Assembly: GCF_000721265.1 (NCBI RefSeq)
Contig: NZ_JOFZ01000001.1
Location: 124,001-188,000, forward strand
Length of the DNA stretch: 64,000 nucleotides
Source: Streptomyces sp. NRRL F-5126
Lineage (GTDB): Bacteria > Actinomycetota > Actinomycetes > Streptomycetales > Streptomycetaceae
Reading direction: 5' to 3'
The notes beneath the pieces are model-generated. The model saw only the letters and a list, made by a program, of their open reading frames with translations, ran no database searches and was not told the origin of the DNA. Shown in pieces: positions 45,309 through 53,558 of this stretch. Position 1 is the first letter of the stretch, and the number at the start of each line of letters is the position of its first letter. A program made the position numbers and the translations under genes.

Positions 45309-46322
45309 ATGTCGACAAGCCCCGAAGTGATCGAAGACTCCGCTCCCGACCCCGCGCCGTCAGGCGGTGGACCGCTCCCCGGCGGAAACCCGCTGCCCGC
45401 CGCCACGCTCGGCGGGGAGAAGAAACGCTCCGTCGAGCAGCTCGCGCTGCTGCTGTTCATCTTCGTCCCGTTCGTGGCGCTGGTCGCGGCGATCCCGCTG
45501 GCCTGGCGGTGGGGCGGGATCAGCTGGCTGGACCTGGCGCTGATGGCGGCCATGTACTTCATCGGCTGCCACGGCATCACGATCGGTTTCCACCGCTACT
45601 TCACGCATGGCTCGTTCAAGGCGAAACGGCCGCTGCGGATCGTGCTGGCGGTGATGGGCTCGCTGGCGGTGGAGGGCCCGGTGGTGCGGTGGGTCGCCGA
45701 CCACCGCAAGCACCACAAGTTCTCGGACGCGGAGGGCGACCCGCATTCGCCGTGGCGGTTCGGCGAGACGCTGCCGGCGCTGATGAAGGGCCTGTGGTGG
45801 GCGCACATCGGCTGGCTGTTCGACGAGGAGCAGACGCCGCAGCACAAGTACGCGCCCGACCTGATCAAGGATTCCGCCATTCGGACGGTTTCCCGGCAGT
45901 TCGCGCTGTGGACGGTGGTGTCGCTGCTGGTGCCTCCGCTGGTGGGCGGCCTGGCGACCTGGTCGTGGACGGGCGCGTTCACGGCGTTCTTCTGGGGGTC
46001 ACTCGTTCGGGTGGCGCTGCTGCACCATGTCACGTGGTCGATCAACTCGATCTGCCACGCGGTGGGCAAGCGCCCGTTCAAGTCGCGCGACCGCAGCGGC
46101 AACGTGTGGTGGCTGGCGGTCCTGTCGTGCGGCGAGTCGTGGCACAACCTGCACCACGCGGACCCGACGTGCGCGCGCCACGGGGTGCTGCGCGGGCAGC
46201 TCGACTCCAGTGCGCGGCTGATCCGCTGGTTCGAGCGGTTCGGCTGGGCGCACGACGTGAGGTGGCCGAGCGCGTCGCGTATCCGTTCGAAGCGCGCGGT
46301 GGCGCCGTCGAGCGCGGCGTGA
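45309..46322 (+). CDS. Acyl-CoA/acyl-lipid delta-9-type fatty acid desaturase
   Basis: 337 aa. A membrane di-iron desaturase with all three His boxes: HRYFTH near residue 98, HRKHH near 135, and HNLHH near 280. Four TM helices arranged as pairs (about 50-95 and 195-245). It introduces a cis double bond into acyl chains, adjusting membrane fluidity. ATG start with GGGG upstream. A perfect terminator hairpin follows directly, then a 540-bp spacer and a TetR-type regulator gene, the probable regulator. Confidence 0.95.
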   Translation: MSTSPEVIEDSAPDPAPSGGGPLPGGNPLPAATLGGEKKRSVEQLALLLFIFVPFVALVAAIPLAWRWGGISWLDLALMAAMYFIGCHGITIGFHRYFTHGSFKAKRPLRIVLAVMGSLAVEGPVVRWVADHRKHHKFSDAEGDPHSPWRFGETLPALMKGLWWAHIGWLFDEEQTPQHKYAPDLIKDSAIRTVSRQFALWTVVSLLVPPLVGGLATWSWTGAFTAFFWGSLVRVALLHHVTWSINSICHAVGKRPFKSRDRSGNVWWLAVLSCGESWHNLHHADPTCARHGVLRGQLDSSARLIRWFERFGWAHDVRWPSASRIRSKRAVAPSSAA

Positions 46323-46324
46323 GC

Positions 46325-46357
46325 CGTGGGGCGCGGGCCGCAGGCCCGCGCCCCACG
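46325..46357 (+). terminator. Terminator hairpin after desaturase gene
   Basis: Perfect 15-bp stem (46325-46339 with 46343-46357), 3-nt loop GCA, 2 nt after the stop codon. Confidence 0.9.
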
Positions 46358-46899
46358 CATGTGACGGACCCGCGCCACGGCCCGGGCGGGGGCCGAGTCA
46401 GGGCCTGGGCGCCAGGCCACCGGGCTGGAGCCCCGGGTGGGAGCCCTCCGGGCCTCGGGCACCAGGATGCGGGCCCCGCGCACCACGCGCTGGGTCCCGG
46501 GCGGGCCTCGCGCAGGTCATGCGCGGACCCCGGACCACCGGGCCGAAGCCCCGAGTGCGGGCCGCGGGCCCCGGGCTTCAGGCCGTTGGCCCCGGCCGCG
46601 GGCCCAGGGGTCCAGGGCATGCGCCCCGTGCCTCCGCGCTGGGCCCCGGAGGCCGTGCGGGCGAGGCCACGCGGCCGGGCCCAGGAGCCCCGACCCGGGC
46701 GCGTGCGCCGGGGCGCGGGCTCGTCCGCAGGCTCCGGGCGCGGGCCTCACGCCGAGCCTGGGCGTGCCTCGGGGCAGGGACCTGGGCCGTGCGCCGAGGC
46801 CCGGGCCTTCGCGCGGGTGATCGGCCAAGCCCTGGCCGCAGGCCCCAGGGCGCGAGTGTCCAGGCCCCGCGGCCCGCCGCCCGCGGGGCCCGATACGGC
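46358..46899. repeat. 542-bp GC-rich low-complexity spacer
   Basis: The stretch is made of permuted GGGCC, CCGGG, GGCCCCG and CGGGC words with few A or T. Several frames are open through it, but their translations are Arg/Gly/Pro/Ala-rich and lack any domain. Interpreted as non-coding degenerate repeat sequence, with the TetR promoter at its right end. Confidence 0.7.
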
Positions 46900-47598
46900 A
46901 TGATGGCGATCGTGGCGACCGACACGAGTTCGAACAGTGCGAACGGTGCCGGCGGTGGCCGGCCCGCCCCCGCCCGGCGTGCGCGCCGGGTCCGCATGAC
47001 CGGCGCCGAGCGCCGCCAGCAGCTGCTCGACATCGGCCGCACGGTCTTCGCCGAGAAGGGCTTCGAGGGCACGTCGGTGGAGGAGATCGCGGCGAAGGCC
47101 GGGGTCTCCAAGCCTGTCGTCTACGAGCACTTCGGCGGCAAGGAGGGCCTGTACGCGGTCGTCGTGGACCGGGAGATGCGCCAGCTGCTCGACATGGTGA
47201 CGGGCGCGCTGACGGCGGGCCACCCGCGCGAGCTGCTTGAGCAGGCGGCGTTCGCGCTGCTCGACTACATCGAGACGTACAAGGACGGCTTCCGCATCCT
47301 GGTCCGCGATTCGCCGGTGGCGCAGTCGACGGGCTCGTTCGCGTCGCTGATCAGCGACATCGCCACGCAGGTCGAGGACATCCTGGGCCTGGAGTTCAAG
47401 GCCCGAGGCTTCGACCCGAAGCTGGCGGGGCTGTACGCGCACGCGCTGGTGGGGATGGTCGCGCTGACGGGCCAGTGGTGGGTGGACGCGCGCCGCCCGA
47501 AGAAGCCGGAGGTCGCGGCGCACCTGGTGAACCTGGCCTGGCACGGCCTGGGCAACCTGGAGGCGAAGCCGCGGATGATAGGGCATCGCAAGGTGTGA
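46900..47598 (+). CDS. TetR family transcriptional regulator
   Basis: 232 aa. The HTH lies at about residues 38-80: RRQQLLDIGRTVFAEKGFEG, TSVEEIAAKAGVSKPVVYEHFGGKEGLY. The C-terminal ligand domain (about 90-220) is helical with ELLEQAAFALLDYIETYKDGFRI-type helices. Start uncertain: tandem ATGs at 46900 and 46903 and a GTG at 46912 all lack a clear Shine-Dalgarno. Placement after the desaturase suggests control of fatty acid desaturation, perhaps through the dyad at 45243. Its reading frame is open far upstream through low-complexity sequence, which is not taken as coding. Confidence 0.9.
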   Translation: MMAIVATDTSSNSANGAGGGRPAPARRARRVRMTGAERRQQLLDIGRTVFAEKGFEGTSVEEIAAKAGVSKPVVYEHFGGKEGLYAVVVDREMRQLLDMVTGALTAGHPRELLEQAAFALLDYIETYKDGFRILVRDSPVAQSTGSFASLISDIATQVEDILGLEFKARGFDPKLAGLYAHALVGMVALTGQWWVDARRPKKPEVAAHLVNLAWHGLGNLEAKPRMIGHRKV

Positions 47599-47721
47599 GG
47601 CGTGCGGCGCCTGCGGGTATGCATGCTCTGCATTCCGGCCCCGACCGTGTCGATCACTCGTTGCGGTGACGCCTCCGGAAGCGGCGGCTACGCTGGGAGG
47701 CGAGGCCCTGGCGTCCCGTCC

Positions 47722-48298
47722 ATGGGAACCATGACGGACGCCGCCAACGCCGAGCCCCCGCAGGACAGCACTCCTCGCTGGCAGCGGCCACCCGTGGACG
47801 GCTACAGCACGGACGACCTGTTCACGATCCCGGATCTCCCGTCCCGCACCGAGCTGATCGACGCGAGCATCATCGTCGCGAGCGAGCAGAGCTGCTTCCG
47901 AGGTACGTGTCCGGCATGGGTTGACGGTGGTCCTGAACCGGCGCAACGCGCTGGTACCCGACGTGTGTGTCCTCCGGGCGGCCGCCGAGGAAGGCGGCCT
48001 GGCCGAGTGGGCGAGGTGCACCCCGGAGGACGTGTCCCTCGCCGTCGAGGTCGTCTCGCCCGACTCCGAGTCACGGGACCGGGAGACCAGGCCCGTGAAG
48101 TACGCCAGGGCGGGCATCCCTCACTTCTGGCTGGTCGAGAAGGCCGGCAGCGACCATCACCCGGTCGTCCACGTGTACGTCCTGGACACGCTCACGCAGG
48201 CCTACGCGCTGACCGGCATCTATCACGACCGGCTGAAGCTCACGGAGCCGTTCGACATCGACATCGACATCTCCCCGGCCGCGCTGCGCACGCTCTGA
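47722..48298 (+). pseudogene. Uma2-family endonuclease, internal deletion and frameshift
   Basis: The 5' part is a normal Uma2 start (YSTDDLFTIPDLPSRTELID, then IVASEQSCF). At about 47900-47921 the frame breaks: the continuation MTVVLNRRNALVPDVCVLRA lies in another frame, and roughly 30 residues usually present between these parts are missing. The 3' part keeps the PD-(D/E)xK core (LVPDVCVL and LAVEVVSPDSESRDRETRPVKYA) and the GIPHFWLVE strand. ATG 47722 or 47731. Uma2 proteins are abundant in Streptomyces and of unclear function. A fragment from TTG 47921 could be translated but would lack the N-terminal sheet. Confidence 0.82.
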
Positions 48299-48304
48299 CC
48301 GGGC

Positions 48305-48682
48305 TCAGACGTCCGGTTGTGCGACCGGCTCCAGGAACTCCAGCCGGTTGCCGACCGGGTCGTGGGTGTAGAAACGCCGGTGGCCCGGGAGCGTGTCGTC
48401 CCAGGTGACGTCGGCGCCGTGGGCCGTCAGGCGGGCGGCGTACGCGTCGATGCCGTCCACCCGCAGCGCCGGGTGGGCCTTGCGGGCCGGGCGGAAGTCC
48501 TCCTCGACGCCCAGGTGCAGGTGGGCGTCACCGTCGCGGAACCAGCAGCCGCCGCGCGCCGCGAGCGCGGGCGGCTTGGGCACCTCTGTCATGCCGAGCG
48601 CGCCCGCGTAGTAGGCGCGCAGCGCGTCCTCGCTGCCGGGTGGCGCGGCGAGCTGAACGTGGTCGAGCGCGGCGGCGGCCAT
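48305..48682 (-). CDS. VOC-superfamily (glyoxalase-like) protein
   Basis: 125 aa. One VOC unit with two beta-alpha-beta-beta-beta modules: LDHVQLAAPPGSEDALRAYYAGALGM at the start, GCWFRDGDAHLHLGVEE, HPALRVDGIDAYAARL, and the closing FYTHDPVGNRLEFLEP. Metal-ligand positions His and Glu are present (LDHVQ, GNRLEF). Function within the superfamily (isomerase, dioxygenase or resistance protein) cannot be assigned. Its ATG overlaps the methyltransferase stop by 1 nt (TGATG), so it is coupled to it, and both probably come under the MarR regulator. Confidence 0.88.
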   Translation of the reverse strand: MAAAALDHVQLAAPPGSEDALRAYYAGALGMTEVPKPPALAARGGCWFRDGDAHLHLGVEEDFRPARKAHPALRVDGIDAYAARLTAHGADVTWDDTLPGHRRFYTHDPVGNRLEFLEPVAQPDV

Positions 48683-49509
48683 CAGGCGGCGTCCTTGCGC
48701 GCGACGGCGAACAGGCGGCGGAAGGGGAAGACCGTGCCGTGCGGGGTCGGCGGGTAGGCCTCCCGCAGCAGCGCCCGGTACTCCTCGGTGAACGCGGCCA
48801 CGGCGTCGGCGTCGTCGGCCAGTTCCGTCAGGACCGGGCGAAGGGCGGTGCCCTTCACCCAGTCGAGTACGGGGTCCTCGCCGTGCAGGACCTGGAGGTA
48901 CGTCGTCTCCCACACGTCGGCCGCGCAGCCGAGGCCGAGCAGCGCCGTGAGGTATTCGGCGGGGTCCCGTACGGGGTGGAAGCGCCGCACGCCGCCGAGG
49001 CGGTCGCGCCACGGCGGTGACGCGCACAGGCCGGCGAGGATCGTGTGGCTCGGCGAGTCGAAGTTGCCGGGCACCTGGAAGGCGAACGTGCCACCCGGCG
49101 CGAGGCCGTCGAGCCAGCGGGGGAACGACGCGAGGTGGCCAGGCACCCACTGGAAGGCCGCGTTCGACACGATCAGGTCGTAGGGCTTCTCCGGTGTCCA
49201 GGTGGCAGCGTCGTCCTCGTGGAACTCCATGGAGCCGCCGCCGGGCGTGGGGCCGCCGTACTCGGTGCGCGCGCGGTCCAGCATGGCCTGTGACGAGTCG
49301 ATGCCGGTGATACGGGCGTCGGGCCAGCGGCCCGCGAGCAGCGCCGTGACGTTGCCCGCGCCGCAGCCGATGTCGGCGATGCGGAGGGGGCCTGTGCGGT
49401 CCGCCGGGTCCTGGACGCGGGCGAGGAGGTCGAGGAAGGGGCGGGTGCGGTGGCCTTCGTGCCGCAGGTACTGGGCGGGGTCCCAGGCGGGCGCGGGGTG
49501 TGCGGGCAT
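48682..49509 (-). CDS. tam: SAM-dependent methyltransferase, trans-aconitate 2-methyltransferase-like
   Basis: 275 aa. Motif I is IADIGCGAGNVTALLAGRWP, followed by ARITGIDSSQAMLDRAR, YDLIVSNAAFQWVPGH and APGGTFAFQVPGNFDSPSH. The opening WDPAQYLRHEGHRTRPFLDLL and the FQWVPGH/QVPGN motifs are characteristic of Tam, which methylates trans-aconitate, an inhibitor of aconitase. ATG with GGAGG 7 nt upstream. First gene of a two-gene unit with the VOC protein, divergent from a MarR regulator across a perfect palindrome. Symbol assigned by similarity of motifs only. Confidence 0.88.
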   Translation of the reverse strand: MPAHPAPAWDPAQYLRHEGHRTRPFLDLLARVQDPADRTGPLRIADIGCGAGNVTALLAGRWPDARITGIDSSQAMLDRARTEYGGPTPGGGSMEFHEDDAATWTPEKPYDLIVSNAAFQWVPGHLASFPRWLDGLAPGGTFAFQVPGNFDSPSHTILAGLCASPPWRDRLGGVRRFHPVRDPAEYLTALLGLGCAADVWETTYLQVLHGEDPVLDWVKGTALRPVLTELADDADAVAAFTEEYRALLREAYPPTPHGTVFPFRRLFAVARKDAA

Positions 49510-49617
49510 GGCTGTGCCTCCGGTTCTGCCGCTGGTGGGCCGGGGTGTCGGGCCGGCCGGGGCCGTCGCCGGCCCAGGTGGCGGCGCCGGTGCGGCACCA
49601 GACTGCACCCGCAGATA

Positions 49618-49631
49618 TCTTGACGTCAAGA
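49618..49631. promoter_or_regulatory. Perfect 14-bp palindrome, candidate MarR operator
   Basis: TCTTGACGTCAAGA is a perfect dyad centred on ACGT, flanked by TA on the left. It lies 109 bp before tam and 36 bp before marR. Such a site fits a MarR dimer and would allow both autoregulation and control of the divergent tam-VOC unit. Confidence 0.75.
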
Positions 49632-49666
49632 GACTTCATGTCGAGGCACCAATTACACTGACCGTC

Positions 49667-50170
49667 ATGGAGGACGAGGTCGACCGACTGGTCGCAGCAT
49701 GGCGCCGGGAGCGCCCCGACCTCGACGTGGAACCGCTCGAGGTGCTCAGCCGCGTGTCCAGGCTCGCCCGGCACCTGGACCGCGCACGCCGGCTCGCGTT
49801 CACCGAGCATGCCCTCGAACCGTGGGAGTTCGACGTACTGACCTCCCTCAGGCGCGCGGGCGCGCCCTACCAGCTCTCCCCCGGCCAGCTGCTCACGCAG
49901 ACCCTCGTCACGTCGGGCACGATGACCAACCGCATCGACAGGCTCACGAAGAAGGGCCTCGTCGAGCGGCTGCCTGACCCCAACGACCGGCGCGGCGTGC
50001 TCGTCCGGCTCACCGGCGAGGGGCAGGACCGGGCCGACCAGGCGCTGGCCGGGCTGCTCGACCAGGAGCGCGCACTCCTGGCCGAGCTGTCGCGCGCGCA
50101 GCGTGCGGAGCTGGCGGGCCTGCTACGCCAGCTGACCGCCCCGTTCGACAACGTCCCCGGGCCCGGGTAG
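49667..50170 (+). CDS. MarR family transcriptional regulator
   Basis: 167 aa. The winged HTH is at about 55-115: LEPWEFDVLTSLRRAGAPYQLSPGQL, TSGTMTNRIDRLTKKGLVERL as recognition helix region, and the wing DPNDRRGVLVRLT. Helices at both ends form the dimer. ATG start at 49667; only a weak Shine-Dalgarno is visible. Divergent from tam with a palindrome between, so it probably represses itself and tam-VOC. Its 3' end overlaps the convergent response regulator gene by 48 bp. Confidence 0.92.
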   Translation: MEDEVDRLVAAWRRERPDLDVEPLEVLSRVSRLARHLDRARRLAFTEHALEPWEFDVLTSLRRAGAPYQLSPGQLLTQTLVTSGTMTNRIDRLTKKGLVERLPDPNDRRGVLVRLTGEGQDRADQALAGLLDQERALLAELSRAQRAELAGLLRQLTAPFDNVPGPG

Positions 50171-51025
50171 CTCGGCGGGGCCGACCCCGGCCCTGCGCGC
50201 CAGCGCGACGGCGGCGAGGGTGGAGTGCACGCCGAGCTTGCCGAGCACGTTCTGCATGTGTGTGCGGACGGTGTGCGGCGAGAGGAACAGCCGCTCGGCG
50301 ACGGCCTTGCGGCCGAGGCCCGCGACCATGCAGCGCAGCACCTCGCGCTCGCGCGGCGTCAGCGACTCGACCAGGCGCTCGCTCTCCGTGCGGTGCTTGC
50401 GCGCTGCCGTCAGCTCCTTGAGCACGCCCGTGAGCAGCGCGGGCGGCAGGTGCGTCTCGTCCCGCAGGACGCCCCTGACCACGGCGAGCAGCCGCTGCAG
50501 CGAGCAGTCCTTGGCGACCCAGCCGGACGCGCCGGCCTGGAGCGCGAGCGCGGCGCGGCGCGGGTCGTCGCGCTCGGCGAGCACGACGGTGCGGACGGAC
50601 GGACGTGCCGCCTTGACGCCCGCGACGAGCGAGAGCCCGTCCACGAACACCAGCTCGCCCGTGGGCTCCTGAACGCCCCGGGCGGCGGGCTGCGCGCCGC
50701 CGGCCGCGGCCGCGGCGGTCGTCGCGGCCGTGGCGGTCGCGTAAGGCCCCGCGTACGAGCGGCCGGCGTGCCCCGGCGCGGGTCTGCGGGTGGCCGGCAC
50801 CCCGGCCAAGGGGCCCGCGCCCGGGCGGGCCGCGCCGAGGTCGGCGTCGACCAGCATCACGTCGAAACGGCGGCCCTCGGCCGCCGCCCGTTCGAGACAG
50901 CGCAGGGCGGCCGGGCCGCTGCCCGCGGCCGCCACCTCGACATCGGGCTCGGCCGCCAGGGCGGCGGCGAGCGATTCTGCGAAGATCCGGTGGTCGTCGA
51001 CCACCAACACCCTGATGCGTACCAC
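50123..51025 (-). CDS. LuxR/NarL-type response regulator with large insertion in receiver
   Basis: 300 aa. The receiver begins IRVLVVDDHRIFAESLAAAL, has the phospho-acceptor Asp in FDVMLVDADLG (about residue 57), and ends with GASGWVAKDCSLQRLL including the switch Lys. Between the Asp and the next strand lies an insertion of about 60 low-complexity Ala/Gly/Pro residues, not normal for receivers. The HTH is TPREREVLRCMVAGLGRKAVAERLFLSPHTVRTHMQNVLGKLGV. GTG start with GGGG upstream. No histidine kinase is adjacent. Its end overlaps marR convergently by 48 bp. Confidence 0.88.
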   Translation of the reverse strand: MVRIRVLVVDDHRIFAESLAAALAAEPDVEVAAAGSGPAALRCLERAAAEGRRFDVMLVDADLGAARPGAGPLAGVPATRRPAPGHAGRSYAGPYATATAATTAAAAAGGAQPAARGVQEPTGELVFVDGLSLVAGVKAARPSVRTVVLAERDDPRRAALALQAGASGWVAKDCSLQRLLAVVRGVLRDETHLPPALLTGVLKELTAARKHRTESERLVESLTPREREVLRCMVAGLGRKAVAERLFLSPHTVRTHMQNVLGKLGVHSTLAAVALARRAGVGPAELPGPGDVVERGGQLA

Positions 51026-51170
51026 TGAAGGACACCCCCATAAGGCGGGGAGCGAAAGCGACGACGGCGCGGCGCCCGGCACGCGGGTCCGCCGGTCCTC
51101 GGTGCGGCCGCCGCCGTCCGAGACCGCCGACCCACCCCGGGCGTCGCGCCCGACCGACTTCACCCCTGAT

Positions 51171-51194
51171 CAGCACCGGCCCCCACCGGTGCTG
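51171..51194. promoter_or_regulatory. Inverted repeat in divergent regulatory gap
   Basis: CAGCACCGG and CCGGTGCTG, perfect 9-bp arms with a 6-nt spacer, extended outwards by CTGAT/ATCAG after a short break. It lies between the divergent response-regulator and GNAT genes, so it may be an operator. Confidence 0.45.
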
Positions 51195-51273
51195 GACATC
51201 AGGGTACGGGTGGGGGCCGCGAGCGGAAGGGAAAACGCAGAACTGGCCGATCTCCGTGCTTAGTGTGGGGCGT

Positions 51274-51720
51274 ATGTTCCGAATGGAGACGAAGGCCGAC
51301 AGGGACCGGCACATGCTGCTCCGGGAGCGTCTGCGAGAGACGAACACCCAGCGCTCACCGACGCTCCGGGCGCTGCGCGGCACCCCGCAGGAGGACGAAG
51401 TGCCCCTGCACATCTGGCTGTCGGAGGAGGCCACGGGGCTGTTCGCGGGCGGTCTGACGGGCCGTACCTGGGCGCGCTGGCTCCACGTGGAGCTGCTGTG
51501 GGTGGAGGGCCGCCACCGCGGCGCCCGCCTCGGCGCGCGGCTGCTCGCCGAGGCGGAGCGCGTCGCACGCGAGGAGCGCGGCTGCGCGCGCAGCAGGGTG
51601 GAGACGTGGGACTTCCAGGCCCCGGGGTTCTACGTCAAGCAGGGCTACGAGGTGGTCGCGGAGATCGAGGACTACCCGCCGGGAATCACGGAGTACACGC
51701 TGGTGAAACGACTCGGCTGA
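51274..51720 (+). CDS. GNAT family N-acetyltransferase
   Basis: 148 aa. The acetyl-CoA loop is VEGRHRGARLGARLLAEAER (R-x-x-G-x-x/A pattern), followed by helix ERGCARSRVETWDFQAPGFYVKQGYEVV with the conserved FY..xGY/F motif. Substrate unknown. The ATG at 51274 is preceded by TAGTGT ending 7 nt upstream and no Shine-Dalgarno, so the message may be leaderless; an ATG three codons later is possible. Divergent from the response regulator. Confidence 0.88.
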   Translation: MFRMETKADRDRHMLLRERLRETNTQRSPTLRALRGTPQEDEVPLHIWLSEEATGLFAGGLTGRTWARWLHVELLWVEGRHRGARLGARLLAEAERVAREERGCARSRVETWDFQAPGFYVKQGYEVVAEIEDYPPGITEYTLVKRLG

Positions 51721-52364
51721 CGCGAGTGTCGCGCGCCGCGCCCGCGCGTGGCGCCGGGCGCGACCCGATGGACGATCGCGCCGGGCAGCCCGGCCGGCGC
51801 GGGCAGGCTGGGAGCAGGCGGAACGGGACGGTCAGGCAAGGCGGTCGGGGCATCGCCCCAAGCCCGGGGGCGGCCACTCGGGTGCGGACAGGCCCGGGGT
51901 GCCTGTCGGCGCCATGGCCCGGGAGCGACGCGCGACGGCGCGGGCGGCCCGACGCGGCCCCGGGTGACGCGGGCCGGTCCCGCGTCGGCCCCGCGCGGCG
52001 CGGCCGGTGGGAGGGGGCGCCGGGCAGCCCGGTCGGCGCGGGCCGGTTCGGCCCGGCTGCGGACGGACGCTGGCACCGTAACCCCGGGGCAGCGCGGGGC
52101 GGCCCGCGGCGGCGCGTGGCGGCGCGGAGGACGAGCCCAGCGACGCGGGCGGGCCGGATACTGGGGCCGGCCGACGACGCGGGGCAGGCAGGAGCGGGCA
52201 AGGCGGTCCGGCGCGTCACTCCGGGCCCGGGGCGGGCCCCTCGACGCGGACAGGCCCGGGCGGCCGTCGGCATCGTGGCCCCGGAGCGGCGAGCGGCCAG
52301 GACACGGCGCGCGTGATGCGGGCCGTGTCCTGCGCCACGCCCGGCGCGGGTCCACGCGGCCGCG
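51721..52364. repeat. 644-bp GC-rich spacer with decayed duplications
   Basis: No gene is seen. Two pairs of related segments were found: 51778-51803 with 52017-52042 (26 bp, one mismatch) and about 51835-51930 with 52197-52292 (diverged). Open frames through it encode only Arg/Gly/Pro/Ala-rich sequence and are rejected. Confidence 0.75.
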
Positions 52365-53558
52365 TCAGTGCAGGCGGTGGACCCCCTGCGACGGTGTCGC
52401 CTCGAAGATTCTCGGTGCCGTGAACGACGCCTCGGCGAAGGCCGCTTCGACGGCCTTCGTCACCTGTGCGGCGTCCGCCGCCTCGATCAGGACGACCGCG
52501 GAACCGCCGAAGCCGCCGCCCGTCATCCGCGCGCCGAGCGCCCCCGCGGCCACCGCAGAGCTCACCGCGAGGTCCAACTCCGGGCAGGAGACCCGGAGGT
52601 CGTCGCGGAGCGAGGCGTGCCCGTCGAGGAGGATGCGGCCGGTGGCGCGGATGTCGCCGGCGTCGAGGAGTGCGATGGCGCGTTCGACGCGCGCGTCGTC
52701 GCTCACCACGTGGCGCACGTAGCGGACGACGTTCTCCGGCTGCCCCGCCGCCTCCAGGCGGGCGAGTGCGTCCGGGAGTTGCTCGTACGGCTGGTCGCGC
52801 AGCGCCCGCAGGCCTAGTGCACGCGCGCCGGCCTCGCAGCCGGCGCGGCGCTCGGCGTAGGCGCCGTCGCCGAGCGCGTGCTTGACCCGGGTGTCCACGA
52901 CGAGCAGGCGCAGCCCCTGCGACACGAGGTCGAAGGGGACCTGGCGCTGCGTGAGGTCCCTGGCGTCCAGGTACAGGGCGTGGCCCTCCTGGCAGCAGGC
53001 GGACGCCATCTGGTCCATGATCCCGCAGGGGACGCCGACGAAGTCGTTCTCCGCGCGCTGGGCGATCACGGCGAGTTCGGCCTCGGGCAGGCCGAGGCCG
53101 AAGAGGTCGTTCAGGGCCTTCGCCGTGGCGACTTCGAGCGCCGCGGACGACGAGAGGCCCGCGCCGGTCGGCACCGTCGACGTGACGTGGATGTCGGCGC
53201 CGGTGACGGCGTGCCCCGCCTCCCGCAGCGCCCAGACGACGCCCGCGGGGTAGGCGGCCCAGCCGCCCGACTCCGAGCGCGGGGCGAGGCCGGCGATGTC
53301 CAGCCGGACCACGCCCTCGGGCGCGTCGGCCGAGTGCACGCGCAGGACGCCGTCGGTGCGGCGCGAGACGGCGGCGACCGTGGTGTGCGGCAGCGCGAGC
53401 GGCATCACGAAGCCGTCGTTGAAGTCGGTGTACTCGCCTATCAGGTTCACGCGGCCGGGCGCCGCCCAGACGCCCTCGGGCTCCGCCCCGTACAGCCGCC
53501 CGAATTCCCCGGCGGCCGCCGTCGCGGCGGTCGTCGCGGCCGTTTCGCCGTTCGTCAC
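52365..53558 (-). CDS. galK: Galactokinase
   Basis: 397 aa. It phosphorylates alpha-D-galactose at C1. GHMP signatures: [20 protein letters not shown] at about 30-50 (sugar binding), [18 protein letters not shown] (ATP loop) near 120, [12 protein letters not shown] with the catalytic Asp, and [17 protein letters not shown] near 345. GTG start with GGAGG upstream, overlapping the galE stop by GTGA. Last gene of the galT-galE-galK operon. Confidence 0.98.
   Translation of the reverse strand: MTNGETAATTAATAAAGEFGRLYGAEPEGVWAAPGRVNLIGEYTDFNDGFVMPLALPHTTVAAVSRRTDGVLRVHSADAPEGVVRLDIAGLAPRSESGGWAAYPAGVVWALREAGHAVTGADIHVTSTVPTGAGLSSSAALEVATAKALNDLFGLGLPEAELAVIAQRAENDFVGVPCGIMDQMASACCQEGHALYLDARDLTQRQVPFDLVSQGLRLLVVDTRVKHALGDGAYAERRAGCEAGARALGLRALRDQPYEQLPDALARLEAAGQPENVVRYVRHVVSDDARVERAIALLDAGDIRATGRILLDGHASLRDDLRVSCPELDLAVSSAVAAGALGARMTGGGFGGSAVVLIEAADAAQVTKAVEAAFAEASFTAPRIFEATPSQGVHRLH

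Noticed and set aside
46519..46899. Possible N-terminal extension of the TetR protein by 127 residues
   Set aside because: The extension is encoded by the low-complexity spacer, and TetR proteins start close to their HTH; no Shine-Dalgarno upstream.
51748..52722. Open frames through the 51.7-52.4 kb spacer
   Set aside because: All three plus and two minus frames are open because of base composition; translations are low-complexity and none shows a domain or a good start site.
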